DNA from: Spirochaetia bacterium
GTDB taxonomy: Bacteria > Spirochaetota > Spirochaetia > PWKH01
Assembly: GCA_007128345.1 (NCBI GenBank)
Contig: SKXS01000198.1
Span: 1-11,175 of the forward strand
DNA: 11,175 nucleotides
Direction of reading: 5' to 3'
Below, piece by piece: positions 1 to 6,089 of the stretch (the first letter of the stretch is position 1; each line of letters starts with the position of its first letter). The translations under genes were made by a program, and so were the position numbers. The notes under the pieces are model-generated. The model was not told the origin of the DNA, did not search any database, and was given only the letters and a program-made list of their open reading frames with translations.

Positions 1-708
1 CGGTTCCTGAAAACTCTGCAAAAGGGAGAGCAGGAGTTTGAGAAACTGCTGCCGAATCTGCTGAAGGGAAAGCAGCGGATCATACCCGGACGCATAGCCT
101 TCAGGCTCTACGATACCTACGGGTTCCCTCTGGAAATTACTGAGGAACTGGCGTCCGAGCATGAGTTTACCGTAGATCGGGAGGGGTTTGAGCAGGCGTT
201 TGCCAAGCATCAGGAAGCATCTCGGGCTGGAGCGGAGAAGATATTCAAGGGAGGACTGGCAGACCATACGGAACTGACCACCGCCTTACATACAGCAACA
301 CACCTGCTGCATACAGCTTTGAGGAAAGTGCTGGGTGATCATGTGCAGCAGAAGGGGAGCAATATAACCGCTGATCGGCTGCGGTTTGATTTCACCCACC
401 CTGAGAAGATGACAGACGAAGAGATCAGAGAAGTGGAGCGCCTGGTCAACGATCAGATTGACCGGAATCTGCCAATAACTTTTGAGGTGATGACTGTGGA
501 TGAGGCAATGCGGCAGGGAGCCCTTGCCTTCTTCGGGGATAAATATGAAGAGCAGGTTAAGGTATATACCATAGGAGATTTTTCCCGTGAAGTGTGCGGC
601 GGACCCCATGTGAGCAGCACCGGGGCGCTTGGATCGTTCAAGATAACCAAAGAGCAGTCATCTTCAGCGGGTGTCAGGCGCATACGTGCTGTCGTTAAAA
701 CTCAATAA
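1..708 (+). CDS. alaS: Alanyl-tRNA synthetase, C-terminal part (5' end outside window), short form
   Basis: AlaRS charges tRNA-Ala with alanine and hydrolyses mischarged Ser/Gly-tRNA-Ala in the cytoplasm. The frame is open from base 1 and gives 235 residues to a TAA stop. Visible are the end of the synthetase part (LYDTYGFPLEIT, fragment residues 37-48) and the editing core: zinc/active-site motif HTATH (97-101), the RFDF segment (128-131), CGGPH (199-203) and a closing GVRRIRAV (224-231). The protein stops right after the editing core, so the usual C-Ala (DHHA1) domain is absent. Only about 20 residues separate the RAGAEK/KGGLADH stretch from HTATH, so the beta-barrel subdomain that normally precedes the editing core (with its GGQ..D.G signature) is missing as well. 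This agrees with the roughly 600-residue AlaRS of Treponema and Borrelia and is not a truncation: the frame is clean and the stop follows the family's normal end of this domain. A regulator gene follows after 8 bp. Confidence 0.96.
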   Translation, partial: RFLKTLQKGEQEFEKLLPNLLKGKQRIIPGRIAFRLYDTYGFPLEITEELASEHEFTVDREGFEQAFAKHQEASRAGAEKIFKGGLADHTELTTALHTATHLLHTALRKVLGDHVQQKGSNITADRLRFDFTHPEKMTDEEIREVERLVNDQIDRNLPITFEVMTVDEAMRQGALAFFGDKYEEQVKVYTIGDFSREVCGGPHVSSTGALGSFKITKEQSSSAGVRRIRAVVKTQ

Positions 709-712
709 GGGA
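707..712 (+). promoter_or_regulatory. Ribosome-binding site of the LuxR-type gene
   Basis: AAGGGA lies 4 nt before the ATG at 717 and overlaps the alaS stop codon. It supports this start over the in-frame ATG codons further in, and fits co-translation with alaS. Confidence 0.55.
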
Positions 713-716
713 ATAT

Positions 717-1613
717 ATGGAGAAGCTGCAGTTGGATATGCGAGAGCCCATGGATATACTGACCCGCCAGGTCGGCAGGATGCTGGCTGTGGCTGGAGTA
801 AGCTTCGTCATGTTCAACCTGTTATATCGCCACTCGATTGCTTACTATAATCTGCAGGCACGTGACATATACTCTTCTGCAATCACCCTGGGTATTGTGC
901 TGGCAATGTTCAGCATGTCTTTCTCACCGTACCGGGATCTCCGCTTCCGTCTGGGGAGGAAGCACCTGCGTTTTCCTGTGCAGACGACATACCAATGGCT
1001 CCAGGTGCTTGTGCTGGTGATCAATGCCACCATTGCCGTCCTGCGCTCTCCTGAAAGTGCATATGGATTTCCTCTCATGATGATCGCCGGAGCGCTGAGT
1101 CTTAAGTACCGGATTGTCGGCATCTACGGTTTTGTCAGCTTGTTTATCTACTTTGCTGTGGTGCTGAAGATTTCTGCGGTGTTCAACAGCATGGTCATCC
1201 AGGGAGTCAGGTCCCTGATCTTCAGCATGTGCTGCCTGCTGATTGCCGCTTTCCTCTATAAGGATGAATTGGCCCGTATGTTTTCCTATATTGATCAGGT
1301 ACGTAAGGAGGAGCAGGAGAAGCAGCACATGCTTACACAAGCCCTGAACCGCTATGAGCAGGAAGTACTGGACCCTTGCTCACTCGGACTGACACCGCGG
1401 GAAATGGAGGTGCTGGAGATACTCTGCCTCTACCGGTCCACCAATCAGGATCTTGCCTTCCGGCTTGGTCTGCGTATCCAGACAGTAAAGACGCATATGC
1501 AGAGAATTTTTGACAAGGCGGGAGTGGATGACCGCTATCAGCTGATTGATCTCTGCAGGCCCTTCTTCTTTGACAACCGGGGAGTCCCGGTAACTCGTCA
1601 GCGGGCTGACTGA
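717..1613 (+). CDS. Membrane-anchored LuxR-type transcriptional regulator
   Basis: The 298-residue product has two parts. Residues 1-182 hold about six hydrophobic segments (about 22-37, 51-69, 93-109, 116-129, 133-155, 165-181), so this half is probably an integral inner-membrane domain; it matches no sensor domain I can name. A charged, helix-prone linker (about 185-218, rich in E, Q and K) leads to a LuxR/FixJ-type helix-turn-helix at about 224-280: LTPREMEVLEIL, then NQDLAFRLGL, then the recognition helix TVKTHMQRIF, then KAGVDDRYQLIDL. No receiver domain, kinase or autoinducer-binding domain is visible. The likely role is a transcription factor that works from the membrane, sensing a membrane-related signal; the signal and targets are unknown. 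It lies 8 bp behind alaS and probably shares its transcript. Its 3' end overlaps that of convergent rlmN by 16 bp. Confidence 0.85.
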   Translation: MEKLQLDMREPMDILTRQVGRMLAVAGVSFVMFNLLYRHSIAYYNLQARDIYSSAITLGIVLAMFSMSFSPYRDLRFRLGRKHLRFPVQTTYQWLQVLVLVINATIAVLRSPESAYGFPLMMIAGALSLKYRIVGIYGFVSLFIYFAVVLKISAVFNSMVIQGVRSLIFSMCCLLIAAFLYKDELARMFSYIDQVRKEEQEKQHMLTQALNRYEQEVLDPCSLGLTPREMEVLEILCLYRSTNQDLAFRLGLRIQTVKTHMQRIFDKAGVDDRYQLIDLCRPFFFDNRGVPVTRQRAD

Positions 1614-2650
1614 GCGGCAAGCTGCCCGCATGCTCCGTTGATGCCCCTTCCCTTACCATACCTCGTCACACAGTTCAAGCCTGCATTCATGATACGCTTC
1701 GCAAAGGCAGCCGTATCATTCTTTGCGGGTTCTGTAAAAGGAAGTTCTGCCGCCGGATTCCAGGGAATCAGGTTAACCAGCACTTGGAGGCCTGAAGCAA
1801 AACGCGCAAGAGCCTTGATATCTTCGGGGGTGTCATTGATTCCCTTCAGGAGCACATACTCCAAGGTGATTCTCTGACGGTGCCGTGCCTGGTGATCAGC
1901 CAGTGCTTCCTTGATTTCCTTGAGGGGAAATTTTCCTGCCGCGGGCATGAGTGATTCCCGCAGTGGTTCTCTGGCGGTGATCAAGGAGAGGGCAAGCCTG
2001 ACCGGAGGGCCTTCCCGGGCAAGTGACCGGATGCCGGAAGGGATTCCGCATGTAGAGATCGTCATCCTGCGATGGCTCATTGCGTACGATTCAGGATGGT
2101 GGAACACCTCTACCGCCTGCTTTACAGATTCGAGGTTTGCCAAGGGTTCTCCCATGCCCATGAACACGATATGCGAAGTATCTGCAGCCATCTTCCTGAT
2201 ATGCATGAACTGCTCTGCAATCTCGCTCGGAGAGAGGCTGCGTTTCAGTCCCATCGCAGCGGTCCTGCAGAAAGTGCAGCCCATGGCGCATCCTGCCTGG
2301 CTGGAGAGACACGCGGTCTTCCTCCCTTTTCCGTCTGACAGCAGCACTGACTCAATTACTGCTCCGTCTGATAGTTCCAAGCTGAATTTGACTGAACCAT
2401 CCTGGGGATCAGCCTGCGTGCCGGTTACTCTGGATGAGTACATAGGAATGCCCGTCCCGGCAAGCGTGGTGCGCAGAGTTTTGGGAATATTGGTCATCTC
2501 GTCAAATGAAGCTGCTCCCCGATGAATCCAGGAAAACACCTGAGAGCTGCGGTAGGAGGTATCCAAAGGGAGTATACGAGAGAGTCGGTCCGGGGTATGC
2601 CCTGCCAGTGAATCAGTCGTGCTTGATCTTCTCAATGAGTGATGAGACAT
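1598..2650 (-). CDS. rlmN: 23S rRNA A2503 / tRNA A37 C2-methyltransferase RlmN (radical SAM)
   Basis: RlmN methylates C2 of A2503 in 23S rRNA, and in many bacteria A37 of some tRNAs, using radical SAM chemistry and a methyl-cysteine intermediate. With the ATG at 2650 the protein has 350 residues, the usual family length. Visible are the N-terminal accessory domain ending in VFSWIHRG and SFDEMTNIP, the 4Fe-4S motif CAMGCTFC (Cys 121, 125, 128), the catalytic Cys pair at 114 (seven residues before the cluster motif) and 341 (in GACGQLA), and the SAM-binding MGMGEPL. The motif usually read as SLHA is SLITA here. The frame stays open upstream to 2737, but that part lies in the TPR gene and does not resemble RlmN. 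The chosen ATG overlaps the TPR gene by 38 nt and has no good ribosome-binding site; a TTG at 2635 is the main alternative. Translation is probably coupled to the upstream TPR gene. Confidence 0.95.
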   Translation of the reverse strand: MSHHSLRRSSTTDSLAGHTPDRLSRILPLDTSYRSSQVFSWIHRGAASFDEMTNIPKTLRTTLAGTGIPMYSSRVTGTQADPQDGSVKFSLELSDGAVIESVLLSDGKGRKTACLSSQAGCAMGCTFCRTAAMGLKRSLSPSEIAEQFMHIRKMAADTSHIVFMGMGEPLANLESVKQAVEVFHHPESYAMSHRRMTISTCGIPSGIRSLAREGPPVRLALSLITAREPLRESLMPAAGKFPLKEIKEALADHQARHRQRITLEYVLLKGINDTPEDIKALARFASGLQVLVNLIPWNPAAELPFTEPAKNDTAAFAKRIMNAGLNCVTRYGKGRGINGACGQLAAQSAR

Positions 2651-3722
2651 AGGTATTCTTGCTGCCGTAATTCTGGTAGCGCAGCAGGGTATCCAGCGCT
2701 GCCTGCTTCTTATTCTGATCAAGATAGCAGTTGGCAATCTCTATATATACCCGATGGTTTTGCGGATTGAGCTTGATCAGTCCCTCCAGCTTTTCAATCG
2801 CTTCATCGTAGCGCTTATGCTCCCGGTCTATGAGCGCGAGGCCGATGACAGCGAAGGAATCATGATCAATGCTCAGAGCCCGTTGATAGAATTCTTTTGC
2901 CTTCTCATACTGCTTAAGCACCCTGAAAGCGTCTCCGGCACGGGTGAGAATCACCTTGTTGTCCGGATCATTATGGAGAATCTTGAGCCAGTATATAAGG
3001 GAGTTGGGATAGTCTCGGATGCCCCGGTAGCAGTCAGCCATACCGAACAGTGCAAAAAAGTTGTTCGGCTCCTTTTCCAGAGCCTCTTCAAAGTACTTCA
3101 GGCCTTTATCAAAGCTCAGCAGCTTACGGTGGCAGTTGCCGATGGAGGTAAGGATCCTGATATCAATATTATCAGGAGCTTTCTGGTACATCTGTTCCCA
3201 GTAGCTGAGGGCAGTCTTAAAGTCATTAAAGTCGAAATGCAGATGGCCCATGCCGATGAGGGCGTAGTCGTTGTCCTCATCCACCTCAAGGGCCCGCTCG
3301 TAGTACTTCTTTGAAAGTTCGAACTTCTTAAGTTTTCGGTAGGAGTCCGCAACCCGGGTGAGCACGTTGATGTTATCCGGATCCTTGGCGAGGTATTTCT
3401 CCCAGAAGGTAATTGCCTTATCAAGCTTATTGAGAGATTTGTATGAGTCAGCTATGCCGAAGTAAGCGAAGTTGTTCTCAGGATCTGCTTCCAGACATTG
3501 ATTGTAGTAGGAGATTGCTTTGCGGTAGTTGCCCTTTTTCCTGTATGTGTCCCCAAGACCAACGAGGGCATAGTTATTTGAGCTGTCCTGATTCAGGATT
3601 TCCTCAAAGAAGGCGATTGCTTCAGAGATTTTATCGTCCTTCAGCAGTTCGTATCCCCGTTTTGAGAGCAGGGTAATATAATCATTTTGTTCAGAGCCTG
3701 TTAACATGTCATCTTGGTTCAT
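2613..3722 (-). CDS. TPR-repeat protein, ten tandem repeats
   Basis: The 369-residue product is almost entirely tetratricopeptide repeats, about ten units: 23-56, 57-90, 91-124, 125-158, 159-194 (two residues longer), 195-228, 229-262, 263-296, 297-330 and 331-364. Each shows the TPR pattern of small residues in helix A, an A..Y/F core and a D-P/x-D-N turn. TPR arrays form a superhelix that binds peptides or partner proteins, so this is probably a scaffold or adaptor. No enzyme domain, signal peptide or membrane segment is seen, so it should be cytoplasmic. The start at 3722 is backed by TAAGGGA (3730-3736) 7 nt upstream. It lies 66 bp behind the OPT gene and its end overlaps the probable rlmN start. 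Members of this kind occur in other spirochaetes, but I know of no proven function and give no symbol. Confidence 0.9.
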   Translation of the reverse strand: MNQDDMLTGSEQNDYITLLSKRGYELLKDDKISEAIAFFEEILNQDSSNNYALVGLGDTYRKKGNYRKAISYYNQCLEADPENNFAYFGIADSYKSLNKLDKAITFWEKYLAKDPDNINVLTRVADSYRKLKKFELSKKYYERALEVDEDNDYALIGMGHLHFDFNDFKTALSYWEQMYQKAPDNIDIRILTSIGNCHRKLLSFDKGLKYFEEALEKEPNNFFALFGMADCYRGIRDYPNSLIYWLKILHNDPDNKVILTRAGDAFRVLKQYEKAKEFYQRALSIDHDSFAVIGLALIDREHKRYDEAIEKLEGLIKLNPQNHRVYIEIANCYLDQNKKQAALDTLLRYQNYGSKNTYVSSLIEKIKHD

Positions 3723-3729
3723 TACTTTT

Positions 3730-3736
3730 TCCCTTA
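3730..3736 (-). promoter_or_regulatory. Ribosome-binding site of the TPR gene
   Basis: TAAGGGA on the minus strand lies 7 nt before the ATG at 3722 and decides this start over the second Met at residue 6. I found no convincing promoter between the OPT stop and this site, which favours read-through from the OPT gene. Confidence 0.6.
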
Positions 3737-3788
3737 ACCTAGTTCATCGCTTATGGGTAACTCAGGAACCCCTGCATACCTGAACGTA

Positions 3789-5387
3789 TCAGGAGAAAAT
3801 ACTCACGATGGCAAGTATAACACCAGTGATTCCCTCTCCTCCGAGAAATCCGGAAGCAACAATCCCGCCGTCCCGCTGGAATGCTTCCTTTTTAACTCCA
3901 GGTACCACTATATCACTAATGAAGCGAAAAAGTCCACCAAGAAAGACAATAGATGAAATCACTATTGGGAGATATACTCCCAGGCCCAATGTGGTCGCCG
4001 GTACTTTGACAAGATACAGGAATATACCGAGAGCTAATCCAATGAAAAACGCAAGGGGATCTGCGAGTCCTCCCACCATAGCTGATACGGCTGCCGCCTG
4101 AGGTGCCGGAAGTTCCTGGGTCCCGAAAGTTCCGAAGGCTTCCTTCATGATGAACAGCACCGCAACGGCCACCACAGCTCCAAGGACACCGCCTGCGGTT
4201 TCAGCAATAATCTGCGACTTCGACGGAGTGCCCAGCATATGTCCCGCCTTCAGATCGTTCATCACATCACCGGTGAGTCCACAGGCAACTGCAACCATAC
4301 CTGCGATCATAAAGGAGGTGATCACATCCGGTCTCTGGATGATCTGAATGCCCAGCAGAACGATGATGCCGAATATCTCCATGGGGTTGATCCCCGTCTC
4401 GCCTGTGAGCAGAGCCGCCATGGATGTGGTGATCCAGATGCCCAGGATAAGCAGGATCGCATGGAGCAGGGTCAGAGAAGTAGTAATTGCCAGGATGATC
4501 ACGATTGCTGAGGCGATCCAGAAAGGAGCACGCAAGCGGGGGACAAAGGATGATCGGGAACGGTTCTCCCAGGACTTCCTTACGTAGCGATAGAGGCCCA
4601 TGATGAAGATTCCTGCACCGGTCCCTACCATGAGCCCGATGCCGAGGTTCTGTCTGAACAGATCAGCAGCACCGCCATCGGGAAAGAATCCCAGGGCTAT
4701 GCCGAAAGGAATAATGAGATAGAACCCGACTACCGCTCCCAGGAACCAGACCCCCGTATAGAGCGGTCCGACTATGTAGCCTATGCCTACAGCCATGGGT
4801 GAAAGCCACATGCCGAAGGGAGGGGTGTTAGCGCCAGGCATGCGGGTCATGAATACAGGGGGAATGATCATGAAGCGGTCACGCAGCGCTGTGAACACTG
4901 CGCTGATACCCATGGAGCCGAAGAGTTTCACTGCCTGCTTTCCCCCCGCGTCTCCCACGGTAAGGGTGTTGAACGCCGCGGTCCCCATGGGATAGGGAAG
5001 CGGCTTAGTTTCGATGTAGTGCTTCCTGTGGAGATGCGTAAAGAGCACTCCTAAAAGCGTACCGAAAAGGGTAACCGAAAGTATCGGCCATATGCCTACC
5101 GATGCGTCTGAGTCAAGGATCCAGATGCCGGGAATGGTAAATGCCAGTCCACCGGCAACCATGGCGCCTGCGCTCATGGCGGTATGCGTAACGTTGATCT
5201 CCTGCAGGGTTGAATTCTTGGCCCAGCGCAGGGCTGTGAGACTCACCACCGCGACGAAGATTGTCGGCCACGGCAGCGCCCCCATGCGCAGCGCAACGTA
5301 CATGGAACTTGCGGTTATCACAACTGATCCTACAAGTCCGATTACAAGCCCGCGTATAGTCAGCGCCTGGTTTTTGACATCATCCAT
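3789..5387 (-). CDS. OPT-family transporter (oligopeptide or metal-chelate importer)
   Basis: A very hydrophobic 532-residue membrane protein with some 12-15 candidate transmembrane segments from residue 11 to the C terminus. It carries OPT-superfamily marks: LPYPMGTAA (130-138; the LPYP.G.A signature), the polar loop GDVMNDLKAGHMLGTP (373-388) followed by SQIIAETAGGVLGA, and a C-terminal FLGGEGITGVILA (514-526). OPT proteins are secondary transporters, usually proton-driven, moving oligopeptides in some members and metal-chelate complexes in others; the substrate cannot be read from this sequence. At 532 residues it is somewhat shorter than many OPT proteins, but both ends are family-like and the frame is intact. 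The start is well supported by a near-perfect ribosome-binding site. It is divergent from a small exported protein and upstream of the TPR gene and rlmN. A role in nutrient uptake is inference from family only. Confidence 0.9.
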   Translation of the reverse strand: MDDVKNQALTIRGLVIGLVGSVVITASSMYVALRMGALPWPTIFVAVVSLTALRWAKNSTLQEINVTHTAMSAGAMVAGGLAFTIPGIWILDSDASVGIWPILSVTLFGTLLGVLFTHLHRKHYIETKPLPYPMGTAAFNTLTVGDAGGKQAVKLFGSMGISAVFTALRDRFMIIPPVFMTRMPGANTPPFGMWLSPMAVGIGYIVGPLYTGVWFLGAVVGFYLIIPFGIALGFFPDGGAADLFRQNLGIGLMVGTGAGIFIMGLYRYVRKSWENRSRSSFVPRLRAPFWIASAIVIILAITTSLTLLHAILLILGIWITTSMAALLTGETGINPMEIFGIIVLLGIQIIQRPDVITSFMIAGMVAVACGLTGDVMNDLKAGHMLGTPSKSQIIAETAGGVLGAVVAVAVLFIMKEAFGTFGTQELPAPQAAAVSAMVGGLADPLAFFIGLALGIFLYLVKVPATTLGLGVYLPIVISSIVFLGGLFRFISDIVVPGVKKEAFQRDGGIVASGFLGGEGITGVILAIVSIFS

Positions 5388-5391
5388 AATG

Positions 5392-5401
5392 CCACCTCCT
5401 T
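5392..5401 (-). promoter_or_regulatory. Strong ribosome-binding site of the OPT gene
   Basis: AAGGAGGTGG on the minus strand is close to the perfect anti-16S complement; its GGAGG core is 7 nt before the ATG at 5387. It is by far the strongest such site in the window and suggests efficient translation. Confidence 0.85.
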
Positions 5402-5441
5402 GATAAAGAAGCAGGTTTCAGCAATCTGCCGATTATTGTGA

Positions 5442-5450
5442 AGTATAGCA
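5442..5450 (-). promoter_or_regulatory. Candidate extended -10 promoter for the OPT gene
   Basis: Read on the minus strand, 5450-5442 is TGCTATACT, an extended -10 element (TGn followed by TATACT). The -35 position 17 nt upstream (TAGCAA) is poor, as is common for extended -10 promoters. A second TATACT lies 10 nt further upstream (5457-5452). Transcription would start near 5435, giving a leader of about 48 nt. Identified by eye only. Confidence 0.4.
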
Positions 5451-5506
5451 GAGTATATTGTTCGTTGCTAGAAATGACGAGGTATGGGTAAATCCCCAGT
5501 AATCCC

Positions 5507-5536
5507 TTGATTCTTACATAAGATGGGCAGTATAGT
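5507..5536 (+). promoter_or_regulatory. Candidate sigma-70-type promoter for the small exported protein gene
   Basis: TTGATT (5507-5512) and TATAGT (5531-5536) are 18 nt apart. Transcription would start near 5543, about 24 nt before the ATG at 5567. The leader carries AAGGGG (5555-5560) 6 nt before the start. Identified by eye only. Confidence 0.5.
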
Positions 5537-5566
5537 ATAGGCAACACGTTATGCAAGGGGAAATAA

Positions 5567-6043
5567 ATGAATAAGAAATTGATTATCTTGCTGATTGCTG
5601 TTGTGTGTATCGCAGCCCCTGCAACTGCAGGCCCGTTAACCGATGCGGATATCAGCGTTGGGCTCTTTGTTGGAGACAACACAAGCGCTACGGTGAGAAT
5701 GGATGTGAGCAGGAATACAGCGTGGGTCGTGAACTTTGGATGGGGGTACGGCAGAGGACTCTACCTGCGTCCCCAGTACCAGCTTACCATTGATGACCTG
5801 CAGTTTCAGATTCAGGGACTGCGGTTCTACCCATATATCGGTGCTGCTGCACCTTTAGGTCTTACGAAAGGTTTTGACTTGGCCGCAGACGCAGTATTGG
5901 GAATTTCCTACTACTTCTACGATATACCTATGGAAATCTATGTCGAGTCGCTTCTCGGCCTGAAAGTATTCCAGGGTGGCAACATTAAGTTAGGGCCTGA
6001 TTTTGGAGGCGGAATCGGAGTCCGATACGCCCTCGGAAGATAA
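5567..6043 (+). CDS. Small exported protein, probable outer-membrane beta-barrel
   Basis: The 158-residue product starts with a clear signal peptide: MNKK, a hydrophobic core (residues 5-17) and an APATA-G cleavage site after residue 21. The mature part of about 137 residues has alternating polar/hydrophobic stretches rich in G, Y and F (for example WVVNFGWGYG, GLYLRPQYQL, LRFYPYIGA, GISYYFYD, GGGIGVRYALGR), the pattern of a small beta-barrel of about eight strands. It resembles small spirochaetal outer-membrane proteins such as the DUF3996 type, but I cannot confirm a family from sequence alone. The final residue is Arg rather than the aromatic that usually ends a BAM substrate. C14 is not in a good lipobox, so a lipoprotein is unlikely. 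AAGGGG 6 nt upstream supports the start. It is a single-gene unit between a divergent transporter gene and a downstream hairpin. Confidence 0.75.
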   Translation: MNKKLIILLIAVVCIAAPATAGPLTDADISVGLFVGDNTSATVRMDVSRNTAWVVNFGWGYGRGLYLRPQYQLTIDDLQFQIQGLRFYPYIGAAAPLGLTKGFDLAADAVLGISYYFYDIPMEIYVESLLGLKVFQGGNIKLGPDFGGGIGVRYALGR

Positions 6044-6066
6044 ACCGGCTGCTCAAGCACACACAT

Positions 6067-6085
6067 CCCCCTGGAATCCAGGGGG
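6067..6085. terminator. GC-rich hairpin between convergent genes, probable bidirectional terminator
   Basis: CCCCCTGG (6067-6074), loop AAT, CCAGGGGG (6078-6085): a perfect 8-bp stem with a 3-nt loop. It lies 23 bp after the stop of the exported protein gene and 4 bp beyond the hflX stop, where both convergent transcripts should end. No run of T follows on either strand, so it is not a textbook intrinsic terminator; it could also act as a 3'-end stabiliser. Confidence 0.55.
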
Positions 6086-6089
6086 TATG

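Noticed and set aside
1..708. alaS as a truncated pseudogene because it lacks C-Ala
   Set aside because: The frame is clean, editing residues are intact, and short AlaRS proteins are normal in spirochaetes.
1614..1629. GCGGCA-AGC-TGCCCGC hairpin as terminator for the LuxR-type gene
   Set aside because: The stem needs a bulge, no T run follows, and the bases encode the conserved CGQLAAQ end of RlmN, which explains them.
1911..2525. Open frame of 204 codons on the plus strand, antisense to rlmN
   Set aside because: It shadows the conserved radical SAM core of rlmN, shows no domain, and has no supporting start signals.
2651..2737. N-terminal extension of rlmN by 29 residues
   Set aside because: The frame is open but lies fully inside the TPR gene, does not resemble RlmN N termini, and would make the protein longer than the family.
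3779..3793. CCTGA-ACGTA-TCAGG inverted repeat at the OPT stop as a terminator
   Set aside because: The stem is only 5 bp, is not GC-rich, and has no T run after it on the minus strand; read-through into the TPR gene seems more likely.
5504..5559. CCCTTG / CAAGGG inverted repeat around the exported protein promoter
   Set aside because: Arms are only 6 bp and 44 bp apart; one overlaps the -35 and the other the Shine-Dalgarno, so each has its own explanation and both cannot be in the same RNA.
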